A stretch of 64,000 nt of DNA, from positions 1 to 64,000 of the forward strand of contig CAKZUP010000089.1 in assembly GCA_937922945.1 (NCBI GenBank), read 5' to 3'. Position numbers and translations under genes: made by a program. The notes below the pieces were generated by a model. That model searched no databases and had not been told where the DNA came from. It saw only the letters and a program-made list of their open reading frames with translations. Origin of the DNA: an uncultured Granulosicoccaceae bacterium (GTDB lineage: Bacteria > Pseudomonadota > Gammaproteobacteria > Granulosicoccales > Granulosicoccaceae). The first letter of the stretch is position 1. Each line of letters begins with the position of its first letter. Below, piece after piece: positions 43,243 through 54,469 of this stretch.

Positions 43243-44889
43243 ATGCGTAAACAGTTTGTTGTCTGGTCCGTAGTTGCAGTGTTGGTCGTGCTGTTCTTGT
43301 GCTCCGTCTGGAAGCCATTCTGGTTACTCTTTTTGTTGGTTGTCCCAGCTATTGCAGTTGGGTTTTACGACATGCAGCAAGAGGAGCACTCGCTGAGGCG
43401 TAACTTTCCACTTGTGAGTCGAGGACGATGGTTTCTTGAATCCTTAAGACCTTTTCTGCGTCAGTATCTTTTTGAATCTGAAACCGATGGTACGCCGGTT
43501 AACCGCATGTTTCGTTCGGTGGTCTATCAACGTGCAAAAGGTGCGCGCGATACGGTTCCCTTCGGTACCAAAATGGATACCTATCGCGATGGTTATGAAT
43601 GGATTGCGCATTCGGTGGCAGCGGTGGATACCCATGATGCAGATAAAAACCCGCGAGTTTTAGTCGGTGGTCCCGATTGCTTGCAACCTTACTCTGCAAG
43701 CGTGCTTAATATTAGCGCGATGAGCTTTGGCTCGTTAAGTAAAAACGCGGTGGAAGCCTTGAACCGTGGTGCGGCAAAAGGCGGGTTCGCACACAACACC
43801 GGGGAAGGAGGTGTTACGCCTTATCACAATGAACCCGGCGGCGATCTTATCTGGCAAATTGGCACAGGTTACTTTGGCTGTCGTGCAGATGATGGCGGGT
43901 TTGATGCTGATCGCTTTGCGAAAACGGCATCGGCCGATAACATTAAGATGATCGAATTAAAAATGTCTCAGGGAGCCAAGCCTGGTCACGGTGGTATTTT
44001 GCCTGCCATAAAAAATACTGAAGAAATAGCGCTTATTCGCGGTGTGCCGGCGAATACCACCGTGCTGTCTCCACCAGCCCATACCGCTTTTTCAACACCT
44101 GTTGAAATGATGGAGTTTATTGGTTTGTTGCGTGAACGAAGCGCCGGCAAGCCGATTGGTTTTAAGCTCTGCGTGGGTCGGCAAAGCGAGTTTGTGGCGA
44201 TGTGTAAAGCGATGCTTGAAACAGGTATAAAACCGGATTTTATTACTGTGGATGGCGGTGAGGGTGGCACCGGCGCAGCTCCGCTGGAATTTACTAATTC
44301 GGTTGGCATGCCGTTACGTGATGGTCTGGCTTTTGTTTGTGATTGTCTATCAGGGTTTGGTATCAAGAAAGACATAAAGGTTATCGCGGTTGGAAAAATG
44401 TTCAGCGCTTTTCATCTGGTAAAAAATTTAGCGCTGGGTGCAGACATCTGCTATTCGGCACGTGGATTCATGTTGTCATTGGGGTGTGTGCAGTCTCTTA
44501 TATGCAATACCAATCACTGCCCAACAGGCGTTGCCACACAAGATGATAATCTTGCCAGTGGTCTTGTAGTAACTGATAAAGCTGAGCGCGTGGCACGCTT
44601 CCATAAGAACACCATGGAGCACCTGGTCGAAATTGTCGGCGCTGCCGGATTGCGATCGCCCGATGAACTCACCAGAACACATATCTACCGACGTATCGAT
44701 CAGGATTCCATCCGGCGCTATGATGAAGTGTTCGAATACGTAGAGGTGGGCAGCCTGTTAAGCCAGCCGTATCCGTTGCGTTTCGAGCAGGCAATGTCCG
44801 AATCCAGTGCAGACAGTTTTCTGCCCAAGCGTTATATTGCTCAACATGGTGAGGGACTTAAAAAGGTTGATATGGCGGCGAGTGCTTAA
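43243..44889 (+). CDS. FMN-binding glutamate synthase-like protein with N-terminal membrane helices
   Basis: The N-terminus has two hydrophobic segments (residues about 5-22 and 24-40). The TIM-barrel domain is that of the glutamate synthase large subunit: 'SMSFGSLSKNAVEALNRGAAKGGFAHNTGEGGVTPYH', 'VDGGEGGTGAAPLEF', and the 3Fe-4S-type cysteines of 'GCVQSLICNTNHCPTGVATQD'. The amidotransferase domain of real GltB is missing, so an ammonia-generating partner or a different reaction must be involved. It is a stand-alone archetype seen in many proteobacteria, of uncertain substrate. Not linked to gltD here. Confidence 0.87.
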   Translation: MRKQFVVWSVVAVLVVLFLCSVWKPFWLLFLLVVPAIAVGFYDMQQEEHSLRRNFPLVSRGRWFLESLRPFLRQYLFESETDGTPVNRMFRSVVYQRAKGARDTVPFGTKMDTYRDGYEWIAHSVAAVDTHDADKNPRVLVGGPDCLQPYSASVLNISAMSFGSLSKNAVEALNRGAAKGGFAHNTGEGGVTPYHNEPGGDLIWQIGTGYFGCRADDGGFDADRFAKTASADNIKMIELKMSQGAKPGHGGILPAIKNTEEIALIRGVPANTTVLSPPAHTAFSTPVEMMEFIGLLRERSAGKPIGFKLCVGRQSEFVAMCKAMLETGIKPDFITVDGGEGGTGAAPLEFTNSVGMPLRDGLAFVCDCLSGFGIKKDIKVIAVGKMFSAFHLVKNLALGADICYSARGFMLSLGCVQSLICNTNHCPTGVATQDDNLASGLVVTDKAERVARFHKNTMEHLVEIVGAAGLRSPDELTRTHIYRRIDQDSIRRYDEVFEYVEVGSLLSQPYPLRFEQAMSESSADSFLPKRYIAQHGEGLKKVDMAASA

Positions 44890-44931
44890 TACTCAGCCTT
44901 CGCAGGCTTTAACGGGCCTAGAGATTAACGC

Positions 44932-46647
44932 ATGACGGGCAACGACAGTTTGCTGACCAATGCCTTCATTTTTTTACTCGTAGCGCTGGTTGCCGTCCCG
45001 ATTGCCCGTCGTGCGGGTCTGGGTCAGTCGGTGGGTTACTTGCTTGCTGGCATGTTCATCGGTCCATGGGGGCTGGCCATTATTCGCGATGCCGACACCG
45101 TGGCATCGGCGGTGCGCATCAGCACATTCCTCCTGTTGTTTGTGGTTGCACTGCAAGCCACTCCTGCTCGTATACGACGCCTGGCGAAAGATTTTTTCTC
45201 GCTCAGCATGTTGCATTTTGGTCTGACAACGTTACTGGTGTTTATAGTATCGATGCTCACCGGCGTTCATTGGCATCACGCTCTGGTTATTGGCGTAACC
45301 TTGGCGCTATCTTCCAGTGCACTGGCGAATCAGGCTTTCAATGATAGTTATCCATCCGGTTCACCATTAACTGAAACCGGTCGACGTTTGCTGCTTTCGC
45401 AGAATCTTGCTGTCATACCGATTTTAATTTTCTTCCCCTTGTTGAGCTTTTCGGCCGTGGCTATTCAGGGAAGTCCATGGCCATTGGTTCTGCGCTCCTT
45501 GTTTATGGTTATCGGGTTCGCCTTGTTCGGTCAGTATTTGTTGCGACATCTTTTTCGCGTCATCGCCGCAACCGGGCTCGATGAAGTGTTTGCAGCGTTT
45601 GCACTGATTCTTGTCATTGGTACGCTACTGCTTGCGCAAGTCTTGGAAGTGCCGTTGGAACTGGGTGCCATGCTGGCAGGCTTGTTACTGACTCGTTCAG
45701 AGTACGGCTCCGCTATCAATATTTCGATCAGGCCGTTCAGAGGTTTAATGGTAGGTCTGTTTTTTATCTCAGTGGGCATGACGGTAGACTTCAGCACCTT
45801 TATTGGAAAGCCTGTGCAACTGATCGTATTAACGATTTTGTTGGTGAGTATAAAAATCTGGGTACTGCGAAACATACTGCGTTATTCATCAGTACCCAGA
45901 GCCCAACGAATCTGGTTGGCTACTGTGTTATCGCAAAGTGGTGAACTGGCTTTTATCGTGATTGCATTTGCGGTTAACTATCAAACCATCACACCGAAGT
46001 TAGGCTCGGAACTAACTGTTTTGGTGGCCTTGTCCATGCTGGCCACACCCATCCTGCTTATACTTGCGCACAAGCGTGGCTTAATTCCGGCTCATACACA
46101 AAGTAATACTGGTCTTGAGCTGGGCGCCATTGCCGATTCGCAAGTGGTTATTGCAGGCTACGGCAGGATAGGGCGCGTTATCGCTCAGCTGTTAAAAAAC
46201 AACGGTTATAGAACGGCTGTTATCGACCACAATCCGGAACGCTTCGCGGCGTTACGAAAAGATGATTTTGTTGGATTTTATGGTGATGTCATGCGGCCGG
46301 ATTTACTCACCGCTGCCGGTATCGACCATGCCGCGGTTTTAGTGGTCGCAATCGGTAACAGTGAAAAAGCGGAGGAGCTAATCATCAAAGCACGTCGTGA
46401 GTTTCCGGGGATGACCATCGTGTCAAGTGCGGTGGATGCACATGGAAAAGCGAGTTTGATCGCCCACGGAGCCGATCGGGCATACGCCGAGACATTTGAA
46501 ACTGCGCTGCTGATGGGCGAAGATATACTCGAATTGGTTGGTGCCAGTCCACTCGATGCACAGTCCATGACGGAGGCTTTCAGGGATGCCTCTGACGACG
46601 TGGCAATAACTGATAGTGAGGCTACAGGACGTGGTAGACCGGCCTGA
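44932..46647 (+). CDS. Kef-type CPA2 cation:proton antiporter with TrkA-N domain
   Basis: About twelve TM helices occupy residues 1-385 ('LGQSVGYLLAGMFIGPWGL', 'LPLELGAMLAGLLL'-like). The cytosolic end has a Rossmann TrkA-N domain 'VVIAGYGRIGRVIAQLLKNNGYRTAVIDHN' (about 400-520) for NAD(H) or glutathione-adduct gating. It likely mediates K+ or Na+/H+ exchange at the inner membrane. The 3' end overlaps the extended frame of the following small gene, suggesting a transcript continuing into it. Confidence 0.92.
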   Translation: MTGNDSLLTNAFIFLLVALVAVPIARRAGLGQSVGYLLAGMFIGPWGLAIIRDADTVASAVRISTFLLLFVVALQATPARIRRLAKDFFSLSMLHFGLTTLLVFIVSMLTGVHWHHALVIGVTLALSSSALANQAFNDSYPSGSPLTETGRRLLLSQNLAVIPILIFFPLLSFSAVAIQGSPWPLVLRSLFMVIGFALFGQYLLRHLFRVIAATGLDEVFAAFALILVIGTLLLAQVLEVPLELGAMLAGLLLTRSEYGSAINISIRPFRGLMVGLFFISVGMTVDFSTFIGKPVQLIVLTILLVSIKIWVLRNILRYSSVPRAQRIWLATVLSQSGELAFIVIAFAVNYQTITPKLGSELTVLVALSMLATPILLILAHKRGLIPAHTQSNTGLELGAIADSQVVIAGYGRIGRVIAQLLKNNGYRTAVIDHNPERFAALRKDDFVGFYGDVMRPDLLTAAGIDHAAVLVVAIGNSEKAEELIIKARREFPGMTIVSSAVDAHGKASLIAHGADRAYAETFETALLMGEDILELVGASPLDAQSMTEAFRDASDDVAITDSEATGRGRPA

Positions 46648-46678
46648 TGCGGCCAGTGGGCGAAAAAGTGAGGTGGGT

Positions 46679-46990
46679 ATGAAAGGCTCAGATGTAGAAT
46701 CGATCACCAAATTGCTAAAAGAGCACGATGTGCCTCTGTCAGCGGTCAGGGCTAACAAGCTGTTGCTCTCACTTGGCTTTCTGGAAGAGGCAGAGCGACC
46801 CAGCTCCACCCGGCCGGGGGTTGTCAAGAAATACAAGGTGCTCACCGGTAAGGGCCTTGACTATGGCGTTAATGAAGAAAATCCGCAGAGCCCAGAGCAA
46901 ACCTCACCGTATTATTACAGGGACAGTTTTGAGGAGCTGGGTAAAATCCTTGTGGCCGCTCGCGACGCGGAGGATGGCGAGAAAAAATGA
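46679..46990 (+). CDS. Small protein with a winged-helix-like fold, antirepressor-tail similarity
   Basis: A 103-residue product starts at an ATG with GAGGTGGG in front. The middle segment 'LSAVRANKLLLSLGFLEEAERPSSTRPGVVKKYKVLTGKGLDYG' resembles the small winged-helix module at the end of phage antirepressor-type proteins ('...LGL......y.lT.kG...'). No phage genes are nearby, and the module may act as a small DNA- or RNA-binding regulator. It lies 31 bp after the antiporter gene. Identity is uncertain. Confidence 0.5.
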   Translation: MKGSDVESITKLLKEHDVPLSAVRANKLLLSLGFLEEAERPSSTRPGVVKKYKVLTGKGLDYGVNEENPQSPEQTSPYYYRDSFEELGKILVAARDAEDGEKK

Positions 46991-47042
46991 TCGTGATACA
47001 CTCAGCCGTGAAGCCAGATATCCAAACAAGGGGACACTTCGA

Positions 47043-48044
47043 ATGCGCAAATATTTAATCGGGAAAAGTGCTTTTGCAGCGCTGTTACTTGGGGCATCAG
47101 TTGCACAGGCAGCTGATATTTCCCCAGCTGTTATTTTTGACATGGGTGGTAAGTTCGACAAGTCGTTCAACCAAGGCGTTTACGACGGTGTAGAGAAGTT
47201 TAAAACAGAGACTGGTATCGAGTACCGTGAGTTTGAGGTCACGAATGAAGCCCAGCGTGAGCAGGCATTGCGTCGTATGGCTGAACGGGGTGCAAACCCT
47301 ATTTTGTCCATTGGATTTGCTCAGGCAGGTCCGTTGGAAATTGTGGCCAAGGAATTCCCTGACACAAGCTTCACCATTATCGACGGTGTTGTCGATCTAC
47401 CTAACGTTCGTTCCGTGGTGTTCAAAGAACACGAAGGCTCGTTTCTGGTCGGTATGTTGGCCGCCATGGCGTCTGAAGGTGACCCGGTTGGATTTGTTGG
47501 CGGCATGGACATTCCGTTAATCCGTCGTTTTGCTTGTGGGTACCTGCAAGGCGCAAAACATGTTAACCCTGAAGTCACCGTTATTGAAAACATGACTGGT
47601 ACAACACCATCGGCGTGGAACGATCCGGGGCGTGGTAGCGAGCTGGCTAAAGGTCAATTCGATAAGGGCGTTAAGGTGGTATACGCGGCTGCGGGCGGCA
47701 CCGGTACAGGCGTTTACCAAGCTGCAAAAGACTCTGGCAAATTAGCCATCGGTGTCGATTCAAACCAAAACTACTTGCATCCGGGCACTATGCTGAGTTC
47801 TATGCTCAAGCGCGTAGATGTCGCGGCCTACAATACGTTTAAAGACGCAATGGATGGCACATGGAAGCCTGGTATGGAAGTATTGGGACTGGCAGAAGAA
47901 GGTGTGGGTTGGGCTCTCGATGAGCACAACGAAAGTATGATTACCGATGATATGAAAGCATCGCTTTCTACGGCTGCAGCCTCTATTGTTTCAGGTGACA
48001 TGAGCGTTCATGACTACATGAGCGATAACAGTTGCGCGTACTAG
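47043..48044 (+). CDS. BMP-family (nucleoside) ABC transporter substrate-binding protein
   Basis: Signal peptide MRKYLIGKSAFAALLLGASVAQA is followed by 'ISPAVIFDMGGKFDKSFNQGVYDGVEKF', the hallmark of Bmp/PnrA-type purine-nucleoside binding proteins, and 'IDGVVDLPNVRSVVFKEHEGSFLVGMLAAM'. Next are 'GFVGGMDIPLIRRFACGYLQGA' and 'VVYAAAGGTGTGVYQAAKDSGKLAIGVDSNQN'. The 438-residue track frame starts earlier in the preceding gene; the signal peptide and AAGGGG RBS fix the ATG used here. It begins the transporter operon 47-52 kb. Confidence 0.93.
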   Translation: MRKYLIGKSAFAALLLGASVAQAADISPAVIFDMGGKFDKSFNQGVYDGVEKFKTETGIEYREFEVTNEAQREQALRRMAERGANPILSIGFAQAGPLEIVAKEFPDTSFTIIDGVVDLPNVRSVVFKEHEGSFLVGMLAAMASEGDPVGFVGGMDIPLIRRFACGYLQGAKHVNPEVTVIENMTGTTPSAWNDPGRGSELAKGQFDKGVKVVYAAAGGTGTGVYQAAKDSGKLAIGVDSNQNYLHPGTMLSSMLKRVDVAAYNTFKDAMDGTWKPGMEVLGLAEEGVGWALDEHNESMITDDMKASLSTAAASIVSGDMSVHDYMSDNSCAY

Positions 48045-48150
48045 TTGGTTGACTCGTTCTAGCTTTTATTACTAGCTCGTACAGTGGTTTTGTACACTAG
48101 GTTCTTTAAGAACGGTTATGTTGTTATGGCCATTGTGATATTAACGCTCA

Positions 48151-49800
48151 ATGGCTGATCAACTCAATAACTTAGCCGCGGCAAATTCTGCCGCGGTTAC
48201 TCCCGCTACCGCTCGCGCGGATAACGATTACGCGATAGAGCTGCGAAAAATATCCAAACGCTTCGGGCCGGTTCGTGCCAATCAGGATATCGACCTTGCC
48301 GTCAAAAAAGGCACCATTCACGGCATTGTTGGCGAGAACGGGGCTGGCAAATCCACGTTAATGAGTATTCTCTACGGCTTTTATCAAGCCGATTCCGGAG
48401 AGGTGCTTATTAATGGTCGGACAACCCACATTAAAAGCTCACGCGATGCTATTGATGCCGGAATCGGTATGGTGCATCAACACTTTATGTTGGTTGATAC
48501 GTTTACTGTGCTTGAAAACGTCATGCTCGGTGCGGAGGATCACGCACTGATCTCACACAGTGCGGCTGACGCGCGACGTGAACTTCAACATCTTTCGGAC
48601 ACTTACCAGCTTACGGTCAACGTGGATCAGCTCGTGAGTGAATTGCAGGTTGGTGAGCAACAGCGAACCGAGATCTTGAAAGCGCTGTATCGAAACGCTG
48701 AAATACTTATTCTCGATGAGCCTACCGGCGTGTTAACGCCGCAGGAAGCCGATCAATTGTTTGAAGTGCTAAAAGCACTCAAAGCTCAAGGCGTCACGGT
48801 TATTCTGATCACGCACAAGTTGCGGGAAATAATGGACATCACGGATACGGTGTCCGTGTTGCGTCAAGGGCAAATGGTAGAACATTTGAATACCCATGAA
48901 ACGTCCATGCAGGAATTGGCCGAACTCATGGTGGGGCGCAAGCTCATTGAAAAAAGTCATCAACGTGACTCTGATTTACCTGCCGATACACAAACGCGCA
49001 TAGAAGTGGTGGATTTATGCGTTACCGATAGTCGTGGAAAACAGCGACTGAAGAATGTTAATTTCACGGTGAAAAGTGGAGAGATTCTAGGTATCGCAGG
49101 CGTTGCCGGTAATGGACAAAGTATGCTGCTTGAAGTGCTGGCGGGCATTTCTTCTCCAACGAGCGGCCACTTTGTAATGAATGGAACCAAAGTCACCCGA
49201 TCAGAGCCGTTGAACCCATTGATGATGCGCCAGCTGGGTGTCAATCATGTTCCGGAAGATCGTCTCAAGCTCGGTTTGGTTAAAGCGTTTACGGCCGCCG
49301 AATCGTCCGTGCTCGGCTACCTGCACAAAAAAAAGTTTAGCTGGCGAGGACTCTTGCAATTGCAAAGCATAAAATCCATGTGTGCGAAACTGATGCAAGG
49401 GTTCGATGTACGGCCGGGTAATCCAAAATTAAAATCAGCCTCTTTTTCTGGCGGTAATCAGCAAAAGCTCATTCTGGCTCGCGAGCTTGATAAATCACCG
49501 GATGTATTGTTGGTCGGACAACCTACACGTGGTGTGGACATTGGTGCAATTGAGCTTATCCATCAGAAAATTGTCGATATGCGTGATACCGGCTGTGCTG
49601 TGTTGCTGGTATCTGTTGAACTCGATGAAATCATGGCCTTGAGCGATCGCATACTGGTTATGTACGAGGGGCGCGTTGTTGCTGAAGTGAATGGTCGCGA
49701 CGCGGAGAAAACCACGCTGGGTTTAATGATGGCCAATGCACACACCGGATCGGTATCAAGCGGTGATTCGGCTATGTCCAACGGAAGCCCTGCTGCATGA
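48151..49800 (+). CDS. Nucleoside ABC transporter ATPase, two ABC domains
   Basis: Tandem ABC domains. The first has Walker A 'GENGAGKST', signature-like 'LQVGEQQR' and Walker B 'ILDEPTGVL'. The second has the degenerate P-loop 'GVAGNGQSM', signature 'FSGGNQQK' and 'LVGQPTRGVD'. This asymmetry is normal for the YufO/RbsA-like subfamily. With the binding protein upstream and two permeases downstream it forms a complete BMP-type nucleoside importer. It overlaps the first permease gene by four bases (ATGA). Confidence 0.94.
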   Translation: MADQLNNLAAANSAAVTPATARADNDYAIELRKISKRFGPVRANQDIDLAVKKGTIHGIVGENGAGKSTLMSILYGFYQADSGEVLINGRTTHIKSSRDAIDAGIGMVHQHFMLVDTFTVLENVMLGAEDHALISHSAADARRELQHLSDTYQLTVNVDQLVSELQVGEQQRTEILKALYRNAEILILDEPTGVLTPQEADQLFEVLKALKAQGVTVILITHKLREIMDITDTVSVLRQGQMVEHLNTHETSMQELAELMVGRKLIEKSHQRDSDLPADTQTRIEVVDLCVTDSRGKQRLKNVNFTVKSGEILGIAGVAGNGQSMLLEVLAGISSPTSGHFVMNGTKVTRSEPLNPLMMRQLGVNHVPEDRLKLGLVKAFTAAESSVLGYLHKKKFSWRGLLQLQSIKSMCAKLMQGFDVRPGNPKLKSASFSGGNQQKLILARELDKSPDVLLVGQPTRGVDIGAIELIHQKIVDMRDTGCAVLLVSVELDEIMALSDRILVMYEGRVVAEVNGRDAEKTTLGLMMANAHTGSVSSGDSAMSNGSPAA

Positions 49801-50915
49801 ATACGAGCAACATAGAACTTCCGGCTTGGCTGGAAATCATCGTTCTGCCAATCCTGAACATTGTTATGGCCTTGTTCTTTGCCGGGCTCATCATGTTGGC
49901 AATTGGTGTCAACCCGGTCGAAGCGGTAGGCATCATGTTGAAGGGCGCGTTTGTGTTTAAAGGTGGTCTTGGTTACACACTGTATTACACCACCAACTTT
50001 ATATTCACGGGTTTGGCTGTCGCTATTGCGTTTCATGCCAACCTTTTCAACATTGGCGGGGAAGGGCAAGCCTACATTGGTGGTTTAGGTGCAGGTCTTG
50101 CGTTTCTTGCGCTTGATAGTATTTTACCCGGCTTTCTGCTGGTACCTATTGGCATCATGGCAGCGGCCTTGTTTGGTGCGGCATGGGCGTTTATTCCTGG
50201 CTGGTTACAAGCCTATCGTGGCAGCCATGTGGTAATCACAACCATTATGTTCAACTTTATCGCGTCTGCGTTAATGGTGTATCTATTGGTTAACGTACTG
50301 ATAAAGCCTGGACAAATGTCACCCGAATCGCGCTATTTTGAAGACACTGCCTGGTTGCCTCAAATGCATGAGTTTCTCGGATGGTTTGGATTCACTGTGT
50401 CGAAAACTCCATTAAACGTATCGTTCATATTGGCGCTACTTTGTGCGTTGCTGGTCTGGGTTTACATTTGGCGTACGCGCTGGGGTTATGAATTGCGCAC
50501 CGCGGGTTTTAGCGAATCGGCGGCTGTTTATGCTGGTATCAAACCCAAGCGCGTTATTGTTAGCGCGATGTGTATTTCAGGTGCGCTTGCCGGCATGGTC
50601 GCCGTTAATGAAATCATGGGCGTTCACCACCGGCTTATCATGAACTTTCCGGCAGGCTACGGTTTCACTGGCATAGCCGTGTCGTTGATGGGACGTAATC
50701 ATCCGGTTGGTATCATCATGGCAAGTTTGCTGTTTGGGGTTTTGTATCAGGGTGGCGCTGAGCTTGCGTTCGAAATACCCAAAATCACGCGTGAAATGGT
50801 GGTGGCTATTCAGGGGCTTATCATTCTGTTCTCAGGCGCGTTAGCACTTATGTTGCGCCCTTGGCTGGTCAGGGTTTATTTGTTATTCAAGCCAGTAAAA
50901 GAGGCGGTGGGCTGA
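49797..50915 (+). CDS. Nucleoside ABC transporter permease, YufP/BmpB-type
   Basis: A ten-helix-type permease of the BPD_transp_2 family: 'LAIGVNPVEAVGIMLKGAFVFKGGLGYTLYYTTNFIFTGLAVAIAFHANLFNIGGEGQAYIGGLGA' and 'AGFSESAAVYAGIKPKRVI'. Length 372. It overlaps the ATPase gene by ATGA and the second permease gene by one base (TGATG), so all are translated in step. Confidence 0.92.
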   Translation: MNTSNIELPAWLEIIVLPILNIVMALFFAGLIMLAIGVNPVEAVGIMLKGAFVFKGGLGYTLYYTTNFIFTGLAVAIAFHANLFNIGGEGQAYIGGLGAGLAFLALDSILPGFLLVPIGIMAAALFGAAWAFIPGWLQAYRGSHVVITTIMFNFIASALMVYLLVNVLIKPGQMSPESRYFEDTAWLPQMHEFLGWFGFTVSKTPLNVSFILALLCALLVWVYIWRTRWGYELRTAGFSESAAVYAGIKPKRVIVSAMCISGALAGMVAVNEIMGVHHRLIMNFPAGYGFTGIAVSLMGRNHPVGIIMASLLFGVLYQGGAELAFEIPKITREMVVAIQGLIILFSGALALMLRPWLVRVYLLFKPVKEAVG

Positions 50916-51889
50916 TGCTCGACAACCTCTCTGCTGTTTACGCCATCATTGATGCAACCTTTCGCGTATCGACACCGCTGATACTGTGCGCAATGGCAGG
51001 CTTGTTTTCTGAACGCTCCGGTATTGTTGATATCAGCCTTGAAGGTAAAATGCTGGCAGGCGCATTCGCCGCCGGCAGTGTCGCAGCCGTTACCGGCTCA
51101 GCCTGGTTGGCATTGGGTGTGGCGATGCTGGTCAGTATTGCTTTGGCATTGGTGCATGGTTTTGCCTGTATCACTCACCGTGGCAATCAGGTCGTTAGTG
51201 GCTTAGCCATTAACATTTTGGCATCGGGGCTCACGGTTGTACTGGGTATTGCCTGGTTCAGAACGGGTGGGCAAACGCCATCGCTGACCAACAGCGCGCG
51301 CTTTATGCCGGTAGAACTGCCGTTTGCACAAAGCTTGTCCGATGTACCTGTATTCGGTCGTTTTTATGCCGAAGTGGTTAGCGGGCACAGCGTGCTCGTG
51401 TACATCGCGCTGATATTGGTCGGCGTCACCTGGTGGGTGGTGTACCGGACGCGTTTTGGCTTACGCCTGCGCGCTGTTGGCGAGAACCCGTTGGCTGTTG
51501 ATACCGCTGGTTTATCGGTAAGCCGCCTGCGCTATGCCGCAGTAGCCATATGCGGAGCACTCTGTGGCATTGCCGGGGCCTACCTGTCCACATCTCAAAA
51601 TGCCTCGTTTGTAAGAGAAATGACGGCGGGTCAAGGCTACATTGCGCTGGCGGCACTTATCTTCGGCAAATGGCGACCCGTGCCAGCAATGCTTGCGTGT
51701 CTGATGTTCGGCTTTCTCGATGCGGTTGCCATTCGCCTGCAAGGCGTTGAATTACCGGGGATAGGCGAGGTTCCCGTTCAATTGATCCAGGCCTTACCGT
51801 ACATTCTTACTGTGGTTCTGCTGGCTGGTTTTATCGGTCGCGCCATTGCCCCTAAAGCCGTCGGAATTCCGTTTGTTAAAGAGCGCTAG
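50915..51889 (+). CDS. Nucleoside ABC transporter permease, YufQ-type
   Basis: The second BPD_transp_2 permease, with 'ATFRVSTPLILCAMAGLFSERSGIVDISLEGKMLAGAFAAG' and 'GENPLAVDTAGLSVSRLRYAAVAICGALCGIAGAYLS'. Length 324 from the Met in TGATG; the track's 342-residue start lies in the previous gene. It completes the heterodimeric membrane part. The TAG stop sits inside a 12-bp palindrome (AGCGCTAGCGCT). Confidence 0.92.
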   Translation: MLDNLSAVYAIIDATFRVSTPLILCAMAGLFSERSGIVDISLEGKMLAGAFAAGSVAAVTGSAWLALGVAMLVSIALALVHGFACITHRGNQVVSGLAINILASGLTVVLGIAWFRTGGQTPSLTNSARFMPVELPFAQSLSDVPVFGRFYAEVVSGHSVLVYIALILVGVTWWVVYRTRFGLRLRAVGENPLAVDTAGLSVSRLRYAAVAICGALCGIAGAYLSTSQNASFVREMTAGQGYIALAALIFGKWRPVPAMLACLMFGFLDAVAIRLQGVELPGIGEVPVQLIQALPYILTVVLLAGFIGRAIAPKAVGIPFVKER

Positions 51890-51939
51890 CGCTTGGTGTT
51901 TGGTAAACTGTTGAGCTGAATTCCCTCGTAAACTCCTGA

Positions 51940-53292
<1,353 letters not shown>

Positions 53293-53353
53293 TGCGGAAT
53301 GGTGCTGCGATGTCATTCCTGATAATGGCGTCATCGCCGCAAGGCGTGAGCTA

Positions 53354-54469
53354 ATGCTTAATGCTCAGGAAAGTTGTAACTACCACTCAATTTTTGCAAG
53401 CGATGCACCGTTGCTCGATGTTCGGGCACCAGTTGAATTTGCCAAGGGTGCTTTTCCGGGTTCGTTTAACATTCCTTTGCTCGATGATAATGCCCGACAA
53501 CTTGTTGGTGTTGAGTACAAAGCAGCCGGTCAGCAGCGTGCGATAGAGCTTGGTGCGAAATTACTAGCCGAAGAGGCGCGGGAGAAACTTGTTCAGCGTT
53601 GGTTGGCGTTTTCGACCGCACATCCAGAAGGGTATCTGTATTGCTTTCGTGGTGGCTTACGATCACGTATCACACAACAATGGTTGCGCGATGCCGGGTG
53701 CGAATACCGCTTGGTTAGTGGTGGCTACAAAGCAATGCGCCAATACCTGATTCAATCGCTTGCGAACCACTGTTCAAAATTACCGTTGTGCTTAATTGGC
53801 GGGCGAACGGGAACCGGTAAAACGCGCCTGTTGAATAAATTGCCTAACGCCGTCGATCTTGAAGGACTGGCCAAACATCGTGGTTCAAGCTTTGGTCGCA
53901 TGGTCGTAAAACAACCGTCAAATATCGATTTTGAAAATGCGATTGCTATCGAGTTTATCAAGCAGGCGCTTGAACCACGTAAGCAAGTGTTCCTGGAAGA
54001 TGAAGCCCGTATGATTGGCTCTGCTTGCATACCGGAACCACTGCGAAATCAAACGCTTTTATCGCCGGTAGCCATTTTGGAAACGCCGTTAGAAACGAGA
54101 GTGGGCTACGCCGTAGAAGACTACGTGGTTGATTTATTACAACGCTATCAGCAGCATCATGGGGCAGAGCGCGGGTTTGCTTTGTTTGCAGATTATCATC
54201 GTGAAAGCTTGGGCCGCGTACAAAAGCGCTTTGGCGGTGTTCGATATAAAAACGCCTTGGACTTACTGAACTGCGCATTAAAACAACACGAATCGAATGG
54301 CGAGCTTGCGCTGTATCACGCGTTTATAGAAACGATCCTCACAGATTACTACGACCCCATGTACGACTATCAAATGAAGAAAAAGCAAGGAAGAGTCGTC
54401 TTTACCGGTAATGCCGATGCCTTACTTAGTTGGTGTCTGCAAGCCGAAAACTTAACAGCACCCATATGA
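53354..54469 (+). CDS. mnmH: tRNA 2-selenouridine synthase
   Basis: An N-terminal rhodanese-like domain with catalytic Cys97 in 'GYLYCFRGGLRSRITQQWL' (same position as in E. coli SelU). A P-loop domain with 'GGRTGTGKTRLLNKLP' follows (about residue 152). It replaces the sulfur of 2-thiouridine at tRNA position 34 with selenium, using selenophosphate. It is paired with selD by a 4-base overlap (ATGA), which supplies the selenium donor directly. Length 371 is typical. Confidence 0.95.
   Translation: MLNAQESCNYHSIFASDAPLLDVRAPVEFAKGAFPGSFNIPLLDDNARQLVGVEYKAAGQQRAIELGAKLLAEEAREKLVQRWLAFSTAHPEGYLYCFRGGLRSRITQQWLRDAGCEYRLVSGGYKAMRQYLIQSLANHCSKLPLCLIGGRTGTGKTRLLNKLPNAVDLEGLAKHRGSSFGRMVVKQPSNIDFENAIAIEFIKQALEPRKQVFLEDEARMIGSACIPEPLRNQTLLSPVAILETPLETRVGYAVEDYVVDLLQRYQQHHGAERGFALFADYHRESLGRVQKRFGGVRYKNALDLLNCALKQHESNGELALYHAFIETILTDYYDPMYDYQMKKKQGRVVFTGNADALLSWCLQAENLTAPI

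Noticed and set aside
46728-47042. N-terminal extension of the BMP-family binding protein in the ORF track
   Set aside because: It overlaps the preceding gene in another frame, and the true start with signal peptide and RBS lies at 47043.
51882-51893. 12-bp palindrome AGCGCTAGCGCT containing the stop of the second permease gene
   Set aside because: Without a loop or U-run it is not a terminator, and one short palindrome may be chance.
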